A DNA stretch of 13,206 nt, taken from positions 1 through 13,206 of the forward strand of contig JBDKTZ010000196.1 in the NCBI GenBank assembly GCA_039679975.1, given 5' to 3'. Positions 1 to 6,853 of the stretch are shown one piece after another (positions within the stretch are counted from its first letter, which is position 1; each line of letters begins with the position of its first letter). The notes under the pieces were generated by a model. The model did no database searches. It had not been told where the DNA came from and was given only the letters and a program-made list of their open reading frames with translations. The stretch is from JBCFBK01 sp039679975 (GTDB lineage Bacteria; Bacteroidota; Bacteroidia; Bacteroidales; Prolixibacteraceae). Position numbers and translations under genes: made by a program.

Positions 1-833
1 ATGACCTGATTTTTGCCACGATCTCAAATAAGTATGCAGATGCCGACATCTGTTTGTATGGTGCACAAATTACGAGTTTCAAACCGCATAACACCATGGA
101 AATTCTCTGGCTCAGCCCCATGAGCAACTTTGAGGAAGGCTTTCCTATACGCGGCGGAATACCGGTATGCTTCCCCTGGTTTGGGCTTCATAAAACAGAT
201 CCCGAAAAACCACAGCATGGTTTTGGCAGACTCATGTATTGGGATGTCTCTGAAACTGCTTCTCTGCCAAGCGGTGAAACGATGATCCGTTTACAGCTTA
301 CGTCCTCGGACGAAACAAAAGCGATGTGGCCTCATGATTTCCGGGCCGAACTGGCTGTAGTGGTCGGCAGGAAACTCACGGCGAGCCTGAAAGTGACCAA
401 TACTTCAGCAGAAATAGTTGAGTACAGCTGCGCGCTGCATTCCTATTTTTCCTTGTCGTCAATTGAGAATATCACCATCGAAGGTCTTAAAAACACCAGA
501 TACCATAATCAGTTACAGCCTGGCGATTACATTCAGGAACAGGACGAACTGAGCATTGAACAAGCCGAAACCCGTCACTATTATGACACGGAATCGCCGG
601 TGGTGATTGCTGATCCGGTTTTCAGGAGAAGGATCAGAATTGAAAAATCAGGAAGTAAAGTGACCACAGTGTGGAACCCGGGAAAAGAAGCCTGCGCCAC
701 GATCCCCGATTTGCCCGACGAGGCCTATCAGGCTTTTATTTGTGTTGAAACAATAAATGCATTTAACGATATCATCACCCTGGCACCCGGTGAGGTTCAT
801 GAAACCGTTGCGGTGATCGGACTGGACGACTAA
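1..833 (+). CDS. D-hexose-6-phosphate mutarotase (YeaD/aldose 1-epimerase family), 5' end outside window
   Basis: The reading frame is open from the first complete codon at base 3, so the gene starts upstream of the window; the ATG at 54 is internal because the residues before it already fit the family fold. About 276 residues are visible. YeaD-type enzymes interconvert the alpha and beta anomers of glucose-6-phosphate and related sugar phosphates in the cytoplasm. Visible family features are LYGAQITSF, the GGIPVCFPWFG stretch that marks the YeaD branch rather than GalM, QHGFGR with a conserved His, ALHSYF with a second His, and CVETINA near the C-terminus with the Glu expected to act as catalytic base. 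The gene ends in TAA followed by a strong hairpin. Family assignment is confident; the exact sugar substrate is inferred. Neighbouring recR is functionally unrelated. Confidence 0.88.
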   Translation, partial: DLIFATISNKYADADICLYGAQITSFKPHNTMEILWLSPMSNFEEGFPIRGGIPVCFPWFGLHKTDPEKPQHGFGRLMYWDVSETASLPSGETMIRLQLTSSDETKAMWPHDFRAELAVVVGRKLTASLKVTNTSAEIVEYSCALHSYFSLSSIENITIEGLKNTRYHNQLQPGDYIQEQDELSIEQAETRHYYDTESPVVIADPVFRRRIRIEKSGSKVTTVWNPGKEACATIPDLPDEAYQAFICVETINAFNDIITLAPGEVHETVAVIGLDD

Positions 834-854
834 GTGTAAACCGACAACGACATT

Positions 855-890
855 AACGGGAGCAGAAAAATCAAACTTTCTGCTCCCGTT
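855..890 (+). terminator. Intrinsic terminator after the mutarotase gene
   Basis: A perfect 14-bp inverted repeat (855-868 paired with 877-890) encloses an 8-base loop. The base of the stem is AACGGG/CCCGTT. It begins 21 bases after the mutarotase stop codon. The U-tract after the stem is short (GTTTGC), so termination strength is uncertain, but stem length and position support a terminator that separates this gene from recR. Confidence 0.7.
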
Positions 891-904
891 TGCATTCCAG
901 TTAC

Positions 905-912
905 TAAATTTG
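905..912 (+). promoter_or_regulatory. Bacteroidetes-type -7 box upstream of recR
   Basis: TAAATTTG matches the TAnnTTTG consensus exactly and lies just after the upstream terminator, with the first recR ATG 22 bases downstream. A TTTG sits at 889-892 but is only 12 bases away instead of the usual 19 or so, so the -33 element is not clear. Expected transcription start is about 918-920. Confidence 0.5.
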
Positions 913-933
913 ACCCTTGTAAAACAGAATGAT

Positions 934-1563
934 ATGATGATGACGGAAAAATTTCCTTCGAAGCTGCTGGAAAACGCGGTCAACGAATTTTCCAAGCTGC
1001 CTGGTATTGGAAGGAAAACAGCATTGAGATTGGTCCTACATCTGTTGAAGCAGGAATCGAACGAAGTGGAATTATTCGGCAATAGCCTCATTCAGCTCCG
1101 GAACGAGGTAAAACATTGCAAAATCTGCCATAATATCTCGGATACAGATGTTTGTCATTTATGCAGCCAACCTGGGCGTACACCTGAAATCATCTGCGTG
1201 GTCGAGAATATCAGGGATGTAATGGCCATAGAAAATACAAGGCAATTTAACGGGCTTTATCACGTCCTGGGTGGTATTATTTCGCCCATGGATGGCATAG
1301 GTCCTTCCGATCTGGAGATTAACTCGCTGCTTGAAAGGGTGCGCAACGGTAAAGTTGAAGAAGTGATCCTGGCTTTAAGCACAACGATGGAAGGCGACAC
1401 GACCAATTTTTTCATCTTTAAAAAACTGAAAGGATTTAACGTAAAGGTATCGACCCTGGCGCGCGGGGTATCAATTGGCGATGAACTTGAATATGCTGAC
1501 GAAATTACGCTGGGTCGTTCGATCAAAAACCGGATGGATTTTGAAAGTTCTATTTCGCAATAA
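934..1563 (+). CDS. recR: Recombination mediator protein RecR
   Basis: RecR works with RecF and RecO to load RecA onto SSB-coated gapped DNA during recombinational repair. From the first ATG the protein has 209 residues, close to the usual 200. Visible parts in order are the N-terminal helix-hairpin-helix with KLPGIGRKTALRL (about 21-33), a four-cysteine zinc motif (C62, C65, C74, C77), and a Toprim domain starting near EIICVVEN (about 85) with acidic residues, ending in the RecR signature ARGVSIGDELEYADE. Three ATG codons lie in a row (934, 937, 940), so the exact start is ambiguous by two residues. An in-frame TTG at 910 overlaps the -7 box and is an unlikely start. The flanking terminator and -7 box suggest it is transcribed independently of the mutarotase gene. 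Confidence 0.95.
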   Translation: MMMTEKFPSKLLENAVNEFSKLPGIGRKTALRLVLHLLKQESNEVELFGNSLIQLRNEVKHCKICHNISDTDVCHLCSQPGRTPEIICVVENIRDVMAIENTRQFNGLYHVLGGIISPMDGIGPSDLEINSLLERVRNGKVEEVILALSTTMEGDTTNFFIFKKLKGFNVKVSTLARGVSIGDELEYADEITLGRSIKNRMDFESSISQ

Positions 1564-1638
1564 AAATGAACGGGGTTCAAGGCTTTTTCCGCCCCTTGTC
1601 TCTAATTCCTGATATCTAATAATCTAATTCTCTTTTTC

Positions 1639-2166
1639 ATGAGGCACTCACAGCTATCGTACGGGCAAATCCGGCTACGTCCCCTCGAACCGGAAGATCT
1701 GGAATTCCTTTACCAATGGGAAAACGACCCGGAAATCTGGAAAGTCAGCAATACCCTTGCACCCTATTCACGATTTATACTCAGGCAATATATTCAGGAA
1801 TCACACCGAGATTTGTACGAAACGAAACAGCTTCGGCTCATCATTGAAGATCCGGAATGTAATGTGGTTGGTGCAGTCGATTTATTCGATTTTGATCCGT
1901 TCAATCATCGCGCCGGAATCGGGATCCTGATCTATAATAGGTCCGATCGCAGGAAAGGTTTGGCAACAGACGCCCTTCACCTAATGTGTGAATACGGATT
2001 AAATATCATCGGACTGCACCAGTTGTATGCCAATATCGGATCGGACAATCCCGAAAGCAGAGCTTTATTTGAAAAAGAAGGTTTTCAGCTTTTGGGAACT
2101 AAAAAAGAATGGATCAGAACCCCTGACGGATGGACCGATGAAATTATGATGCAGAAGATTCTGTAG
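1639..2166 (+). CDS. GNAT-family N-acetyltransferase (RimJ/RimL or SpeG-like)
   Basis: This 175-residue protein has the single GNAT fold of acetyl-CoA-dependent N-acetyltransferases. It opens with IRLRPLEPEDLEFLYQWEND, typical of the RimJ/RimL/SpeG branch. The acetyl-CoA pyrophosphate-binding loop is DRRKGLATDAL (103-113, R/QxxGxA type), and the C-terminal part has the usual SDNPESRALFEKEGF segment that packs on the cofactor. The acceptor (protein N-terminus, polyamine or small amine) cannot be told from the sequence. It lies 75 bases after recR with no clear -7 box between, so it may be read through from recR. It converges with the minus-strand nuclease-like gene, 21 bases from stop to stop. 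No recognisable Shine-Dalgarno sequence precedes the ATG. Confidence 0.85.
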   Translation: MRHSQLSYGQIRLRPLEPEDLEFLYQWENDPEIWKVSNTLAPYSRFILRQYIQESHRDLYETKQLRLIIEDPECNVVGAVDLFDFDPFNHRAGIGILIYNRSDRRKGLATDALHLMCEYGLNIIGLHQLYANIGSDNPESRALFEKEGFQLLGTKKEWIRTPDGWTDEIMMQKIL

Positions 2167-2187
2167 GAGAAGCTGAATGGCTTTCTA

Positions 2188-2646
2188 CTAAATTGTAATT
2201 TCTTTAAAATCAGGTATTTTATTCAAAAACATATAACTTTCTGACAGAAAATCAATCTTACAGCAGAAATGACTTAATCCGTTTGAAACAATCAGGTAAG
2301 GCACTCGATACCGCATGTTATACCTGGCAATCTGATCGAAAGCTGCCTGGCTGATTCTGATTGCCGGGGCCTTAAATTCGACCACCAGCAACGGAGCCCC
2401 CATCCGGTCACAGATCAGTAAATCGGCGCGAAAGGGATTCCCGTTAACTTTCAGTCCGCGCTCAATAATCATCAGTGCGGCAGGAAAATTTTTTTCACCG
2501 GTCAGATACCTGATAAAGTTCTGGCGCACCCATTCTTCGGGGGTTAACAGCAGGTATTTTTTGCGAATTTCATCGAAAATATAAGTTTTATCTGCCTCCT
2601 GTCTGGTTCTGAAAGAATATGATGGTAAATTTAATTTTGTAAGCAT
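2188..2646 (-). CDS. Stand-alone HsdR N-terminal (PD-(D/E)xK nuclease-like) domain protein
   Basis: The 152-residue protein resembles only the N-terminal nuclease domain of type I restriction R subunits (the HSDR_N_2 family); there is no helicase domain and no HsdM or HsdS gene nearby. The core reads RADLL (D75), then VVEFKAP (E90, K92), which gives a D...ExK metal-binding site. It is followed by QIARY (Q105 to Y109), a match to the QxxxY motif seen in type I R subunits. A Glu in TPEEW (37-38) may complete the site. All expected active-site residues are therefore present. From memory, such solo proteins recur beside holA in Bacteroidota, which suggests a housekeeping DNA role rather than restriction. 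Function is not established. It is transcribed divergently from amn with 97 bases between start codons. Confidence 0.75.
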   Translation of the reverse strand: MLTKLNLPSYSFRTRQEADKTYIFDEIRKKYLLLTPEEWVRQNFIRYLTGEKNFPAALMIIERGLKVNGNPFRADLLICDRMGAPLLVVEFKAPAIRISQAAFDQIARYNMRYRVPYLIVSNGLSHFCCKIDFLSESYMFLNKIPDFKEITI

Positions 2647-2666
2647 CTTTAGCAGTTACAAAGTTG

Positions 2667-2674
2667 TATTTTTG
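2667..2674 (+). promoter_or_regulatory. Bacteroidetes-type -7 box upstream of amn
   Basis: TATTTTTG matches TAnnTTTG exactly and lies in the divergent region between the nuclease-like gene and amn. A TTTG at 2636-2639 is 27 bases away, longer than usual. A small dyad, TACAAAGTTGTA (2657-2668), overlaps the left end of the box. The predicted transcript start near 2680 gives amn a leader of roughly 60 bases. Confidence 0.5.
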
Positions 2675-2743
2675 TATCGTTATGGAAATGCAGGCTATCC
2701 ATGTTCTGTCCGCTCTTCAAAAATGCAAAAAATAAGTTTTCGG

Positions 2744-3514
2744 ATGAAGACAAAAAATGAAATAGTTGAAAACTGGCTTCCCCGCTATACCGGGCGGAAG
2801 CTGGAAGATTTCGGCGAATACATACTTCTGACGAATTTCCAGCATTACGTCGAAATGTTTGCCGATCGTTTCAATGTGCCAATTATCGGGGAAGAAAGGA
2901 ATATGCCTAATGCATCGGCCGAAGGGATCACCATCATCAATTTTGGAATGGGAAGTCCAAATGCAGCCACCATCATGGACCTGCTCAGTGCGATACTGCC
3001 AAAGGCGGTTCTGTTTTTAGGGAAATGCGGCGGATTAAAAAGAAAAAATAAGCTGGGCGATCTGATTCTGCCTATTGCCGCCATACGAAGCGACGGTACA
3101 TCAAACGAATATCTCCCCCCTGAAATTCCGGCATTGCCGGCTTTCAGCCTTCAAAGAGCAGTATCTACCGCAATCAGGGAAAATCAGAACGACTACTGGA
3201 CGGGTGTCGTTTATACCACCAACAGACGAGTGTGGGAGTATGACGAACGCCTGAAAAAATACCTGAAAAAATCAAGAGCTATTGCGGTCGATATGGAAAC
3301 GGCGACAATCTTCACAGTTGGCTTTGCCAATAAAATTCCTTCGGGCGCCCTACTGCTGGTTTCTGATCAGCCTATGATCTCAACGGGAATAAAAACAGAA
3401 ACCAGCGACCAGCTGGTTACCTCCAGCTTTGTTGATCTGCATTTGAAAATCGGGATCGATGCATTAATGGAAATAAAAAATAACGGGCGTTCGGTAAAAC
3501 ACTTGCGCTTTTAA
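2744..3514 (+). CDS. amn: AMP nucleosidase (phosphorylase superfamily)
   Basis: AMP nucleosidase hydrolyses AMP to adenine and ribose-5-phosphate in the cytoplasm, feeding purine salvage and controlling the AMP pool. The start at 2744 gives 256 residues beginning MKTKNEIVENWLPRYTG, the opening I know from short Bacteroidetes-type AMP nucleosidases; the frame is open further upstream from a TTG at 2672, but that codon lies inside the -7 box. Visible phosphorylase-superfamily features are INFGMGSPNA (about 65-74), GKCGGL (93-98), VDMETATIF (172-180) with E175 for ribose binding, and SDQP (207-210) with D208 as the likely base-contacting acid. It is much shorter than the roughly 480-residue E. 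coli Amn because it lacks that enzyme's N-terminal regulatory domain. holA follows after 53 bases. Confidence 0.9.
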   Translation: MKTKNEIVENWLPRYTGRKLEDFGEYILLTNFQHYVEMFADRFNVPIIGEERNMPNASAEGITIINFGMGSPNAATIMDLLSAILPKAVLFLGKCGGLKRKNKLGDLILPIAAIRSDGTSNEYLPPEIPALPAFSLQRAVSTAIRENQNDYWTGVVYTTNRRVWEYDERLKKYLKKSRAIAVDMETATIFTVGFANKIPSGALLLVSDQPMISTGIKTETSDQLVTSSFVDLHLKIGIDALMEIKNNGRSVKHLRF

Positions 3515-3524
3515 ATATCAACAA

Positions 3525-3554
3525 TTTGGCAGCTTGATAATTTCGCGATTTTTG
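3525..3554 (+). promoter_or_regulatory. Possible holA promoter
   Basis: TTTG at 3525-3528 and GATTTTTG at 3547-3554 are 18 bases apart, close to the Bacteroidetes TTTG-N19-TAnnTTTG arrangement, with one mismatch in the -7 box (G for the first T). It would leave a very short leader before the holA ATG at 3568, which lowers confidence; holA may equally be co-transcribed with amn. Confidence 0.3.
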
Positions 3555-3567
3555 ACATCTTTTGACT

Positions 3568-4566
3568 ATGGAATACGAAGAAATCATTAGTAACCTGAAG
3601 AATAAGATTTATCACCCCATTTATTTTTTGATGGGTGATGAGAGTTATTTTATCGATCAGATTTCTGATTATATTACGGAAAATGTTCTGACCAAAACCG
3701 AACAGGATTTTAATCAGTATATTCTTTACGGCAAAGATGCCGATGCCGATACAATCATCACGTATGCGCGGAGATTTCCCATGATGGCCAACTACCAGGT
3801 GGTTGTTGTCCGAGAAGCTCAGAACATAAAAAAGATCGAGGAACTGGAGCCATACGTAAACAATCCGCTCAAATCGACCATCCTGGTGATCAATTATAAA
3901 TATAAAACCATTGACAAGAGAAAAGGATTTGCCAAAATGCTTGCAAAGAAGGGTGTTCTTTTCGAATCAAAAAAAATATACGACAACAAGCTGCCTGCGT
4001 GGATCAACAGTTATCTTGCAGCGCAACAATACAGCATTGAACCCCAGGCGTCGGCCATGCTTTCTGAATATCTGGGAACCGATTTGAGTAAAGTGGCCAA
4101 CGAATTAAATAAGCTCATTATCAGCTTTCCCAAGAAAACCAGGATCACTCCCGATCATGTTGAAAAGAATATCGGGATCAGCAAAGATTTTAACGTGTTT
4201 GAACTGCAAAATGCACTTGGAGAGCGGAATATTCTTAAATCAAACCAAATTATCAATTATTTCGCGGCCAATCCAACCTCTAATCCATTAACAAAAACAA
4301 TCTCGAATCTATACTACTATTTCATGAAAATACTGACCTTTCATTTTCTGGAAGACAAATCGCAAAATGCAATAGCCTCTTCGTTGCAGATCAACCCCTT
4401 TTTTGTGCCCTCCTATGTTTCTGCTGCCAGACAATATCCTGTAAAGAAAGTGGTAGAGATCATGTCTGTACTCCGCGAGTTTGATATGAAATCGAAGGGA
4501 ATGGGAAACGTGTCATCCGACATGGCCGATTTGCAAAAAGAAATGATCTATAAAATACTACACTAA
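3568..4566 (+). CDS. holA: DNA polymerase III delta subunit
   Basis: HolA is the clamp-loader subunit that contacts and opens the beta sliding clamp during replication. The protein has 332 residues, normal for the family. It starts MEYEEIISNLKNKIYHPIYF followed by LMGDESYFID (21-30), the typical delta N-terminus. The middle shows VVVVREAQNI and ILVINYK strands of the AAA+-like fold, then YLGTDLSKVANELNKL and the FNVFELQNALGE segment leading into the helical collar domain. The ATG at 3568 is preferred over an in-frame TTG at 3562. The stop codon is separated from the next ATG by one base, so holA and the rhomboid gene are probably translationally coupled. Confidence 0.92.
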   Translation: MEYEEIISNLKNKIYHPIYFLMGDESYFIDQISDYITENVLTKTEQDFNQYILYGKDADADTIITYARRFPMMANYQVVVVREAQNIKKIEELEPYVNNPLKSTILVINYKYKTIDKRKGFAKMLAKKGVLFESKKIYDNKLPAWINSYLAAQQYSIEPQASAMLSEYLGTDLSKVANELNKLIISFPKKTRITPDHVEKNIGISKDFNVFELQNALGERNILKSNQIINYFAANPTSNPLTKTISNLYYYFMKILTFHFLEDKSQNAIASSLQINPFFVPSYVSAARQYPVKKVVEIMSVLREFDMKSKGMGNVSSDMADLQKEMIYKILH

Positions 4567-4567
4567 T

Positions 4568-5176
4568 ATGACTATCATCATCATTATAATTACAGCTGTT
4601 ATTTCGGTGAGTGCTTTCAACAGGCCCGACCTGATGGAAAAATTACAGTTTAATGCCAGTAAGATCTGGCATCAAAAAGAGTACTACCGGCTAATCACTC
4701 ATGGCTTCATTCACGCAAACTGGGAACATCTGATTGTGAATATGATTGTCCTGCTTTCATTTGGCAAGGCTATCGAGGCCTATTTTCATTCCGGGTTCGG
4801 ACGTATGGCAAACGCTTATTTTCTGATCCTGTATATCGGAGGTCTGGTCATTGCAAATGCCTATGCCCTTTTTAAGCACAGGAACAATTATTATTATAAT
4901 GCCGTTGGAGCCTCGGGAGCTGTTTCAGCCATCCTTTTTTCGGCTATTTTTTTCGAACCATGGGAAAATATATACTTTTTCGGAGTACTTCCCATGCCTG
5001 GAATCGTCTTTGCCGTTTTGTATCTCGTGTATTCCTATTATATGAGCCGGAAACAGCAGGATCAAATCGCACACGATGCACATTTTCTGGGAGCCCTGTT
5101 CGGTTTTATTTATCCCGTCCTGCTAAACGGACGGCTCCTGGAACGTTTTATCGACAAGCTATTTATGCTGATCTGA
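4568..5176 (+). CDS. Rhomboid-family intramembrane serine protease
   Basis: Rhomboids cleave transmembrane substrates within the lipid bilayer. This 202-residue protein has about six hydrophobic segments (roughly 1-16, 54-66, 83-101, 113-129, 135-157, 170-186). Catalytic features are present: GASG with Ser116 on the fourth segment and His172 in HDAHFLGALFG on the last, the expected Ser-His dyad. HANWEHLIVNM (49-59) matches the conserved H...HxxxN region, where His and Asn help form the oxyanion hole. It is therefore likely active, at the compact bacterial length with no extra domain. It begins one base after the holA stop, an unexpected partner for a replication gene; this may simply reflect coupled expression. 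The substrate is unknown. Confidence 0.87.
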   Translation: MTIIIIIITAVISVSAFNRPDLMEKLQFNASKIWHQKEYYRLITHGFIHANWEHLIVNMIVLLSFGKAIEAYFHSGFGRMANAYFLILYIGGLVIANAYALFKHRNNYYYNAVGASGAVSAILFSAIFFEPWENIYFFGVLPMPGIVFAVLYLVYSYYMSRKQQDQIAHDAHFLGALFGFIYPVLLNGRLLERFIDKLFMLI

Positions 5177-5200
5177 GAAAAGGCTGAGAGAAGGAAGAAA

Positions 5201-5218
5201 ATGAACTTCAAACATTGA
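5201..5218 (+). other. Five-codon leader frame with a good ribosome binding site
   Basis: AAGGAAG (5191-5197) sits well placed before an ATG at 5201 that encodes Met-Asn-Phe-Lys-His and then TGA. It is in the same frame as the next gene, whose ATG at 5228 has only AGG two bases upstream. This could be a short leader peptide with reinitiation, or a remnant of an earlier start cut off by a nonsense change. It is too short to call a gene with confidence. Confidence 0.25.
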
Positions 5219-5227
5219 AACACAGGC

Positions 5228-6046
5228 ATGGTTTACGATCTGGTTAACGGACAATTTATCAAGCAAGGCGAAAAGATTTTTGGAACCGAAATCCCGGAAC
5301 AATTGCTTTTCTCCGACTCCCTTCGTGCCATCCGTAATCAACTGATATTCTGGAATGAGCATCTTACACTGATCAATCTTCAGCTTCAGCTTTTAAACCG
5401 GAAACTGCCGGTTTTCATAAAAAATGAAGCAAAAGAACTGAAGCGGCAAATAGAAAGAACATTAATTAAGAATAAGTTGTTTAAAAGTGCCAGGATCGAC
5501 ATCTATTTATATGCAGACAACCAAACAATCAGCTATTTGGTCAGAACAAGCGCTATCGATTCAATCAGTTATGAATTAAATCACGAGGGTCTTGTGTTAG
5601 AACCTTTTAAAAAAACCTTTAAAGCTGCTTCTCCTTTATCCTCTCTCCGAATGGGGTCGGAACCATACTGGAAAATTCTGAAGTCGTTTCAGTCCTCCTC
5701 CCTGATGGAATTCGTACTTGTAAACGGAAAAGGATGTCTCCTTGAAGCCCCTGAACGAAACCTGTTTCTGATACAGGGAATGAATATCCATACGGTTGTT
5801 CCCGATACCGGTGTATATATGGATCCTTGCAGGGAAACCATCAGGAAGGTCAGTGAACAGGCTGGTTATACTTTTCGAGAAGACGAATTTTTCGATGAAG
5901 ACGATTTGCGCCAGGCCGATGAAGTTTTTCTCGCGGGCGATTTATATGGGATCCAATGGGTGAAGGGAATCGGAAAGAAAAGATATCTAAATAAAACAAT
6001 CCGGAAATTGAATGACTTTTTAAATAACTCACTGCTCACAACTTAA
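5228..6046 (+). CDS. Degenerate class IV aminotransferase-fold protein (IlvE/PabC-like), probable pseudoenzyme
   Basis: The 272-residue length, the opening LVNGQF, the FWNEH segment (41-45) and the block FVLVNGKGCLLEAPERNLF (162-180), with E173 and NLF, match class IV PLP enzymes such as branched-chain aminotransferase and aminodeoxychorismate lyase. ADEVFLAG and GIQWV near the end fit too. Key cofactor positions are altered. The catalytic Lys position, 32 residues before the conserved Glu (33 in E. coli PabC), is Arg141 (codon CGA, 5648-5650) in SSLRMGSE. The Arg of the HxxRL phosphate-binding motif is Leu48. The YGDGLFET block is replaced by LLFSDSLRA, and the later G-I-x-R loop reads MDPCRETIRK. 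A Schiff base with PLP is therefore unlikely. The frame is intact, so this looks like a maintained non-enzymatic or repurposed protein rather than a decayed gene. The role is unknown. Confidence 0.65.
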   Translation: MVYDLVNGQFIKQGEKIFGTEIPEQLLFSDSLRAIRNQLIFWNEHLTLINLQLQLLNRKLPVFIKNEAKELKRQIERTLIKNKLFKSARIDIYLYADNQTISYLVRTSAIDSISYELNHEGLVLEPFKKTFKAASPLSSLRMGSEPYWKILKSFQSSSLMEFVLVNGKGCLLEAPERNLFLIQGMNIHTVVPDTGVYMDPCRETIRKVSEQAGYTFREDEFFDEDDLRQADEVFLAGDLYGIQWVKGIGKKRYLNKTIRKLNDFLNNSLLTT

Positions 6047-6636
6047 TTTAAAGAAGGATTTTCCGGGAAATGCTCCCACAGCAAATATTTTCCGCCTAAA
6101 TTTCGGACCACTTCAATCCACATATATTTCTGAGATGGCTTATCCATGATATCTTTGTGACTGATATCAGAAACAAGCCAGGAATTTTCATTCAGTTCTT
6201 CTTCCAGCTGTCCTTTATCCCAGCCCGAATATCCTAAAAAGAAACGTACCTGGTTAGGTCCCACCAACCCTAAATTGATGCGTCGCTTCAATTCCTCAAA
6301 ATCACCTCCCCAATACAGGTTATCGCTCACGTAAACGCTCCCGGGGAGATCAGTACCAAGCGAATGAATAAAATAAACAGTGTCTGTATTCACCGGTCCT
6401 CCAATCGATATTTCCGATTTAAACTCAGGGAAATCAGTAATAATTTCATTTAAGGGGAAATCAATTTTCTTATTTAGTATAAATCCGACAGCTCCTTTTT
6501 CATTATGTGATACCAGAAGTACGACCGAACGATTAAAATAGCTTCCCGGAAGAAACGGTTCGGCAATCAGTATGCGTCCCTTACGCGGAGCAACATGGTT
6601 GGTTTCTATTTTAAATATGTCGATGTTCAGATTCAT
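6043..6636 (-). CDS. YqgE/AlgH family protein
   Basis: The 197-residue protein matches the YqgE/AlgH (DUF179) family. The signature blocks are GRILIAEPFLPGSYFNRSVV (20-39), KGAVGFILNK (47-56), SIGGPVNTDTVYFIH (77-91) and FFLGYSGWDKGQLEEEL (132-148). The family is widespread, usually about 185 residues and cytosolic, and has no established biochemical activity; AlgH was named from alginate regulation in Pseudomonas, which should not be carried over here. Its stop codon overlaps that of the converging aminotransferase-like gene by sharing TTAA at 6043-6046. From memory, YqgE and class IV aminotransferase genes are also neighbours in flavobacteria, so the pairing may be old. The 217 bases upstream are AT-rich with no clear -7 box. 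Confidence 0.9.
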   Translation of the reverse strand: MNLNIDIFKIETNHVAPRKGRILIAEPFLPGSYFNRSVVLLVSHNEKGAVGFILNKKIDFPLNEIITDFPEFKSEISIGGPVNTDTVYFIHSLGTDLPGSVYVSDNLYWGGDFEELKRRINLGLVGPNQVRFFLGYSGWDKGQLEEELNENSWLVSDISHKDIMDKPSQKYMWIEVVRNLGGKYLLWEHFPENPSLN

Positions 6637-6772
6637 GTACGTCGTTTACTTTAGAAACCTGTCGGAGACTGACCAATACATTGCCGAAAATGGAGTTTCC
6701 GGTTCATGGCTTCTATTTGTGCTTCAATTTAATAAATATTGACCATTTATCAAACAAATCGATCATAAAAAT

Positions 6773-6794
6773 AAAAAAAATCGACTTTTAGTCA
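6773..6794 (-). terminator. Possible terminator of the ftsB-like gene
   Basis: On the minus strand a short stem GACT/AGTC (4 bp plus a G-T pair, 3-base loop) is followed, after GA, by a run of eight T, about 60 bases past the stop of the division gene. The stem is short, so this is tentative. I see nothing else recognisable in the AT-rich gap 6637-6853. Confidence 0.4.
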
Positions 6795-6853
6795 TGACAC
6801 ACATCAGGAAACTCAGTTTTACAGATCAACTAAGGGAATTAAATTGAGCAAGG

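Noticed and set aside
910..933. TTG start at 910 extending recR by eight residues
   Set aside because: The TTG lies inside the -7 box, and RecR homologues begin near the ATG cluster at 934-942.
1260..1580. Open frame on the minus strand across recR, and similar antisense frames elsewhere such as 648-1091 and 10360-10692
   Set aside because: They lie opposite clear genes, have no recognisable domain, and their compositions are what complementary strands of coding sequence give.
1578..1598. CAAGG...CCTTG and GGGG...CCCC pairing after recR as a terminator
   Set aside because: The stem is only 4-5 bp with a long loop and no T-run follows; too weak to call.
2188..2646. Remnant of a type I restriction-modification system
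   Set aside because: The frame is intact with all catalytic residues, and there is no trace of helicase, HsdM or HsdS sequence or mobile-element scars around it.
2672..2743. TTG start at 2672 giving AMP nucleosidase 24 extra residues
   Set aside because: The codon falls within the TATTTTTG box, and the family start MKTKNEIVENWLPRYTG is at 2744.
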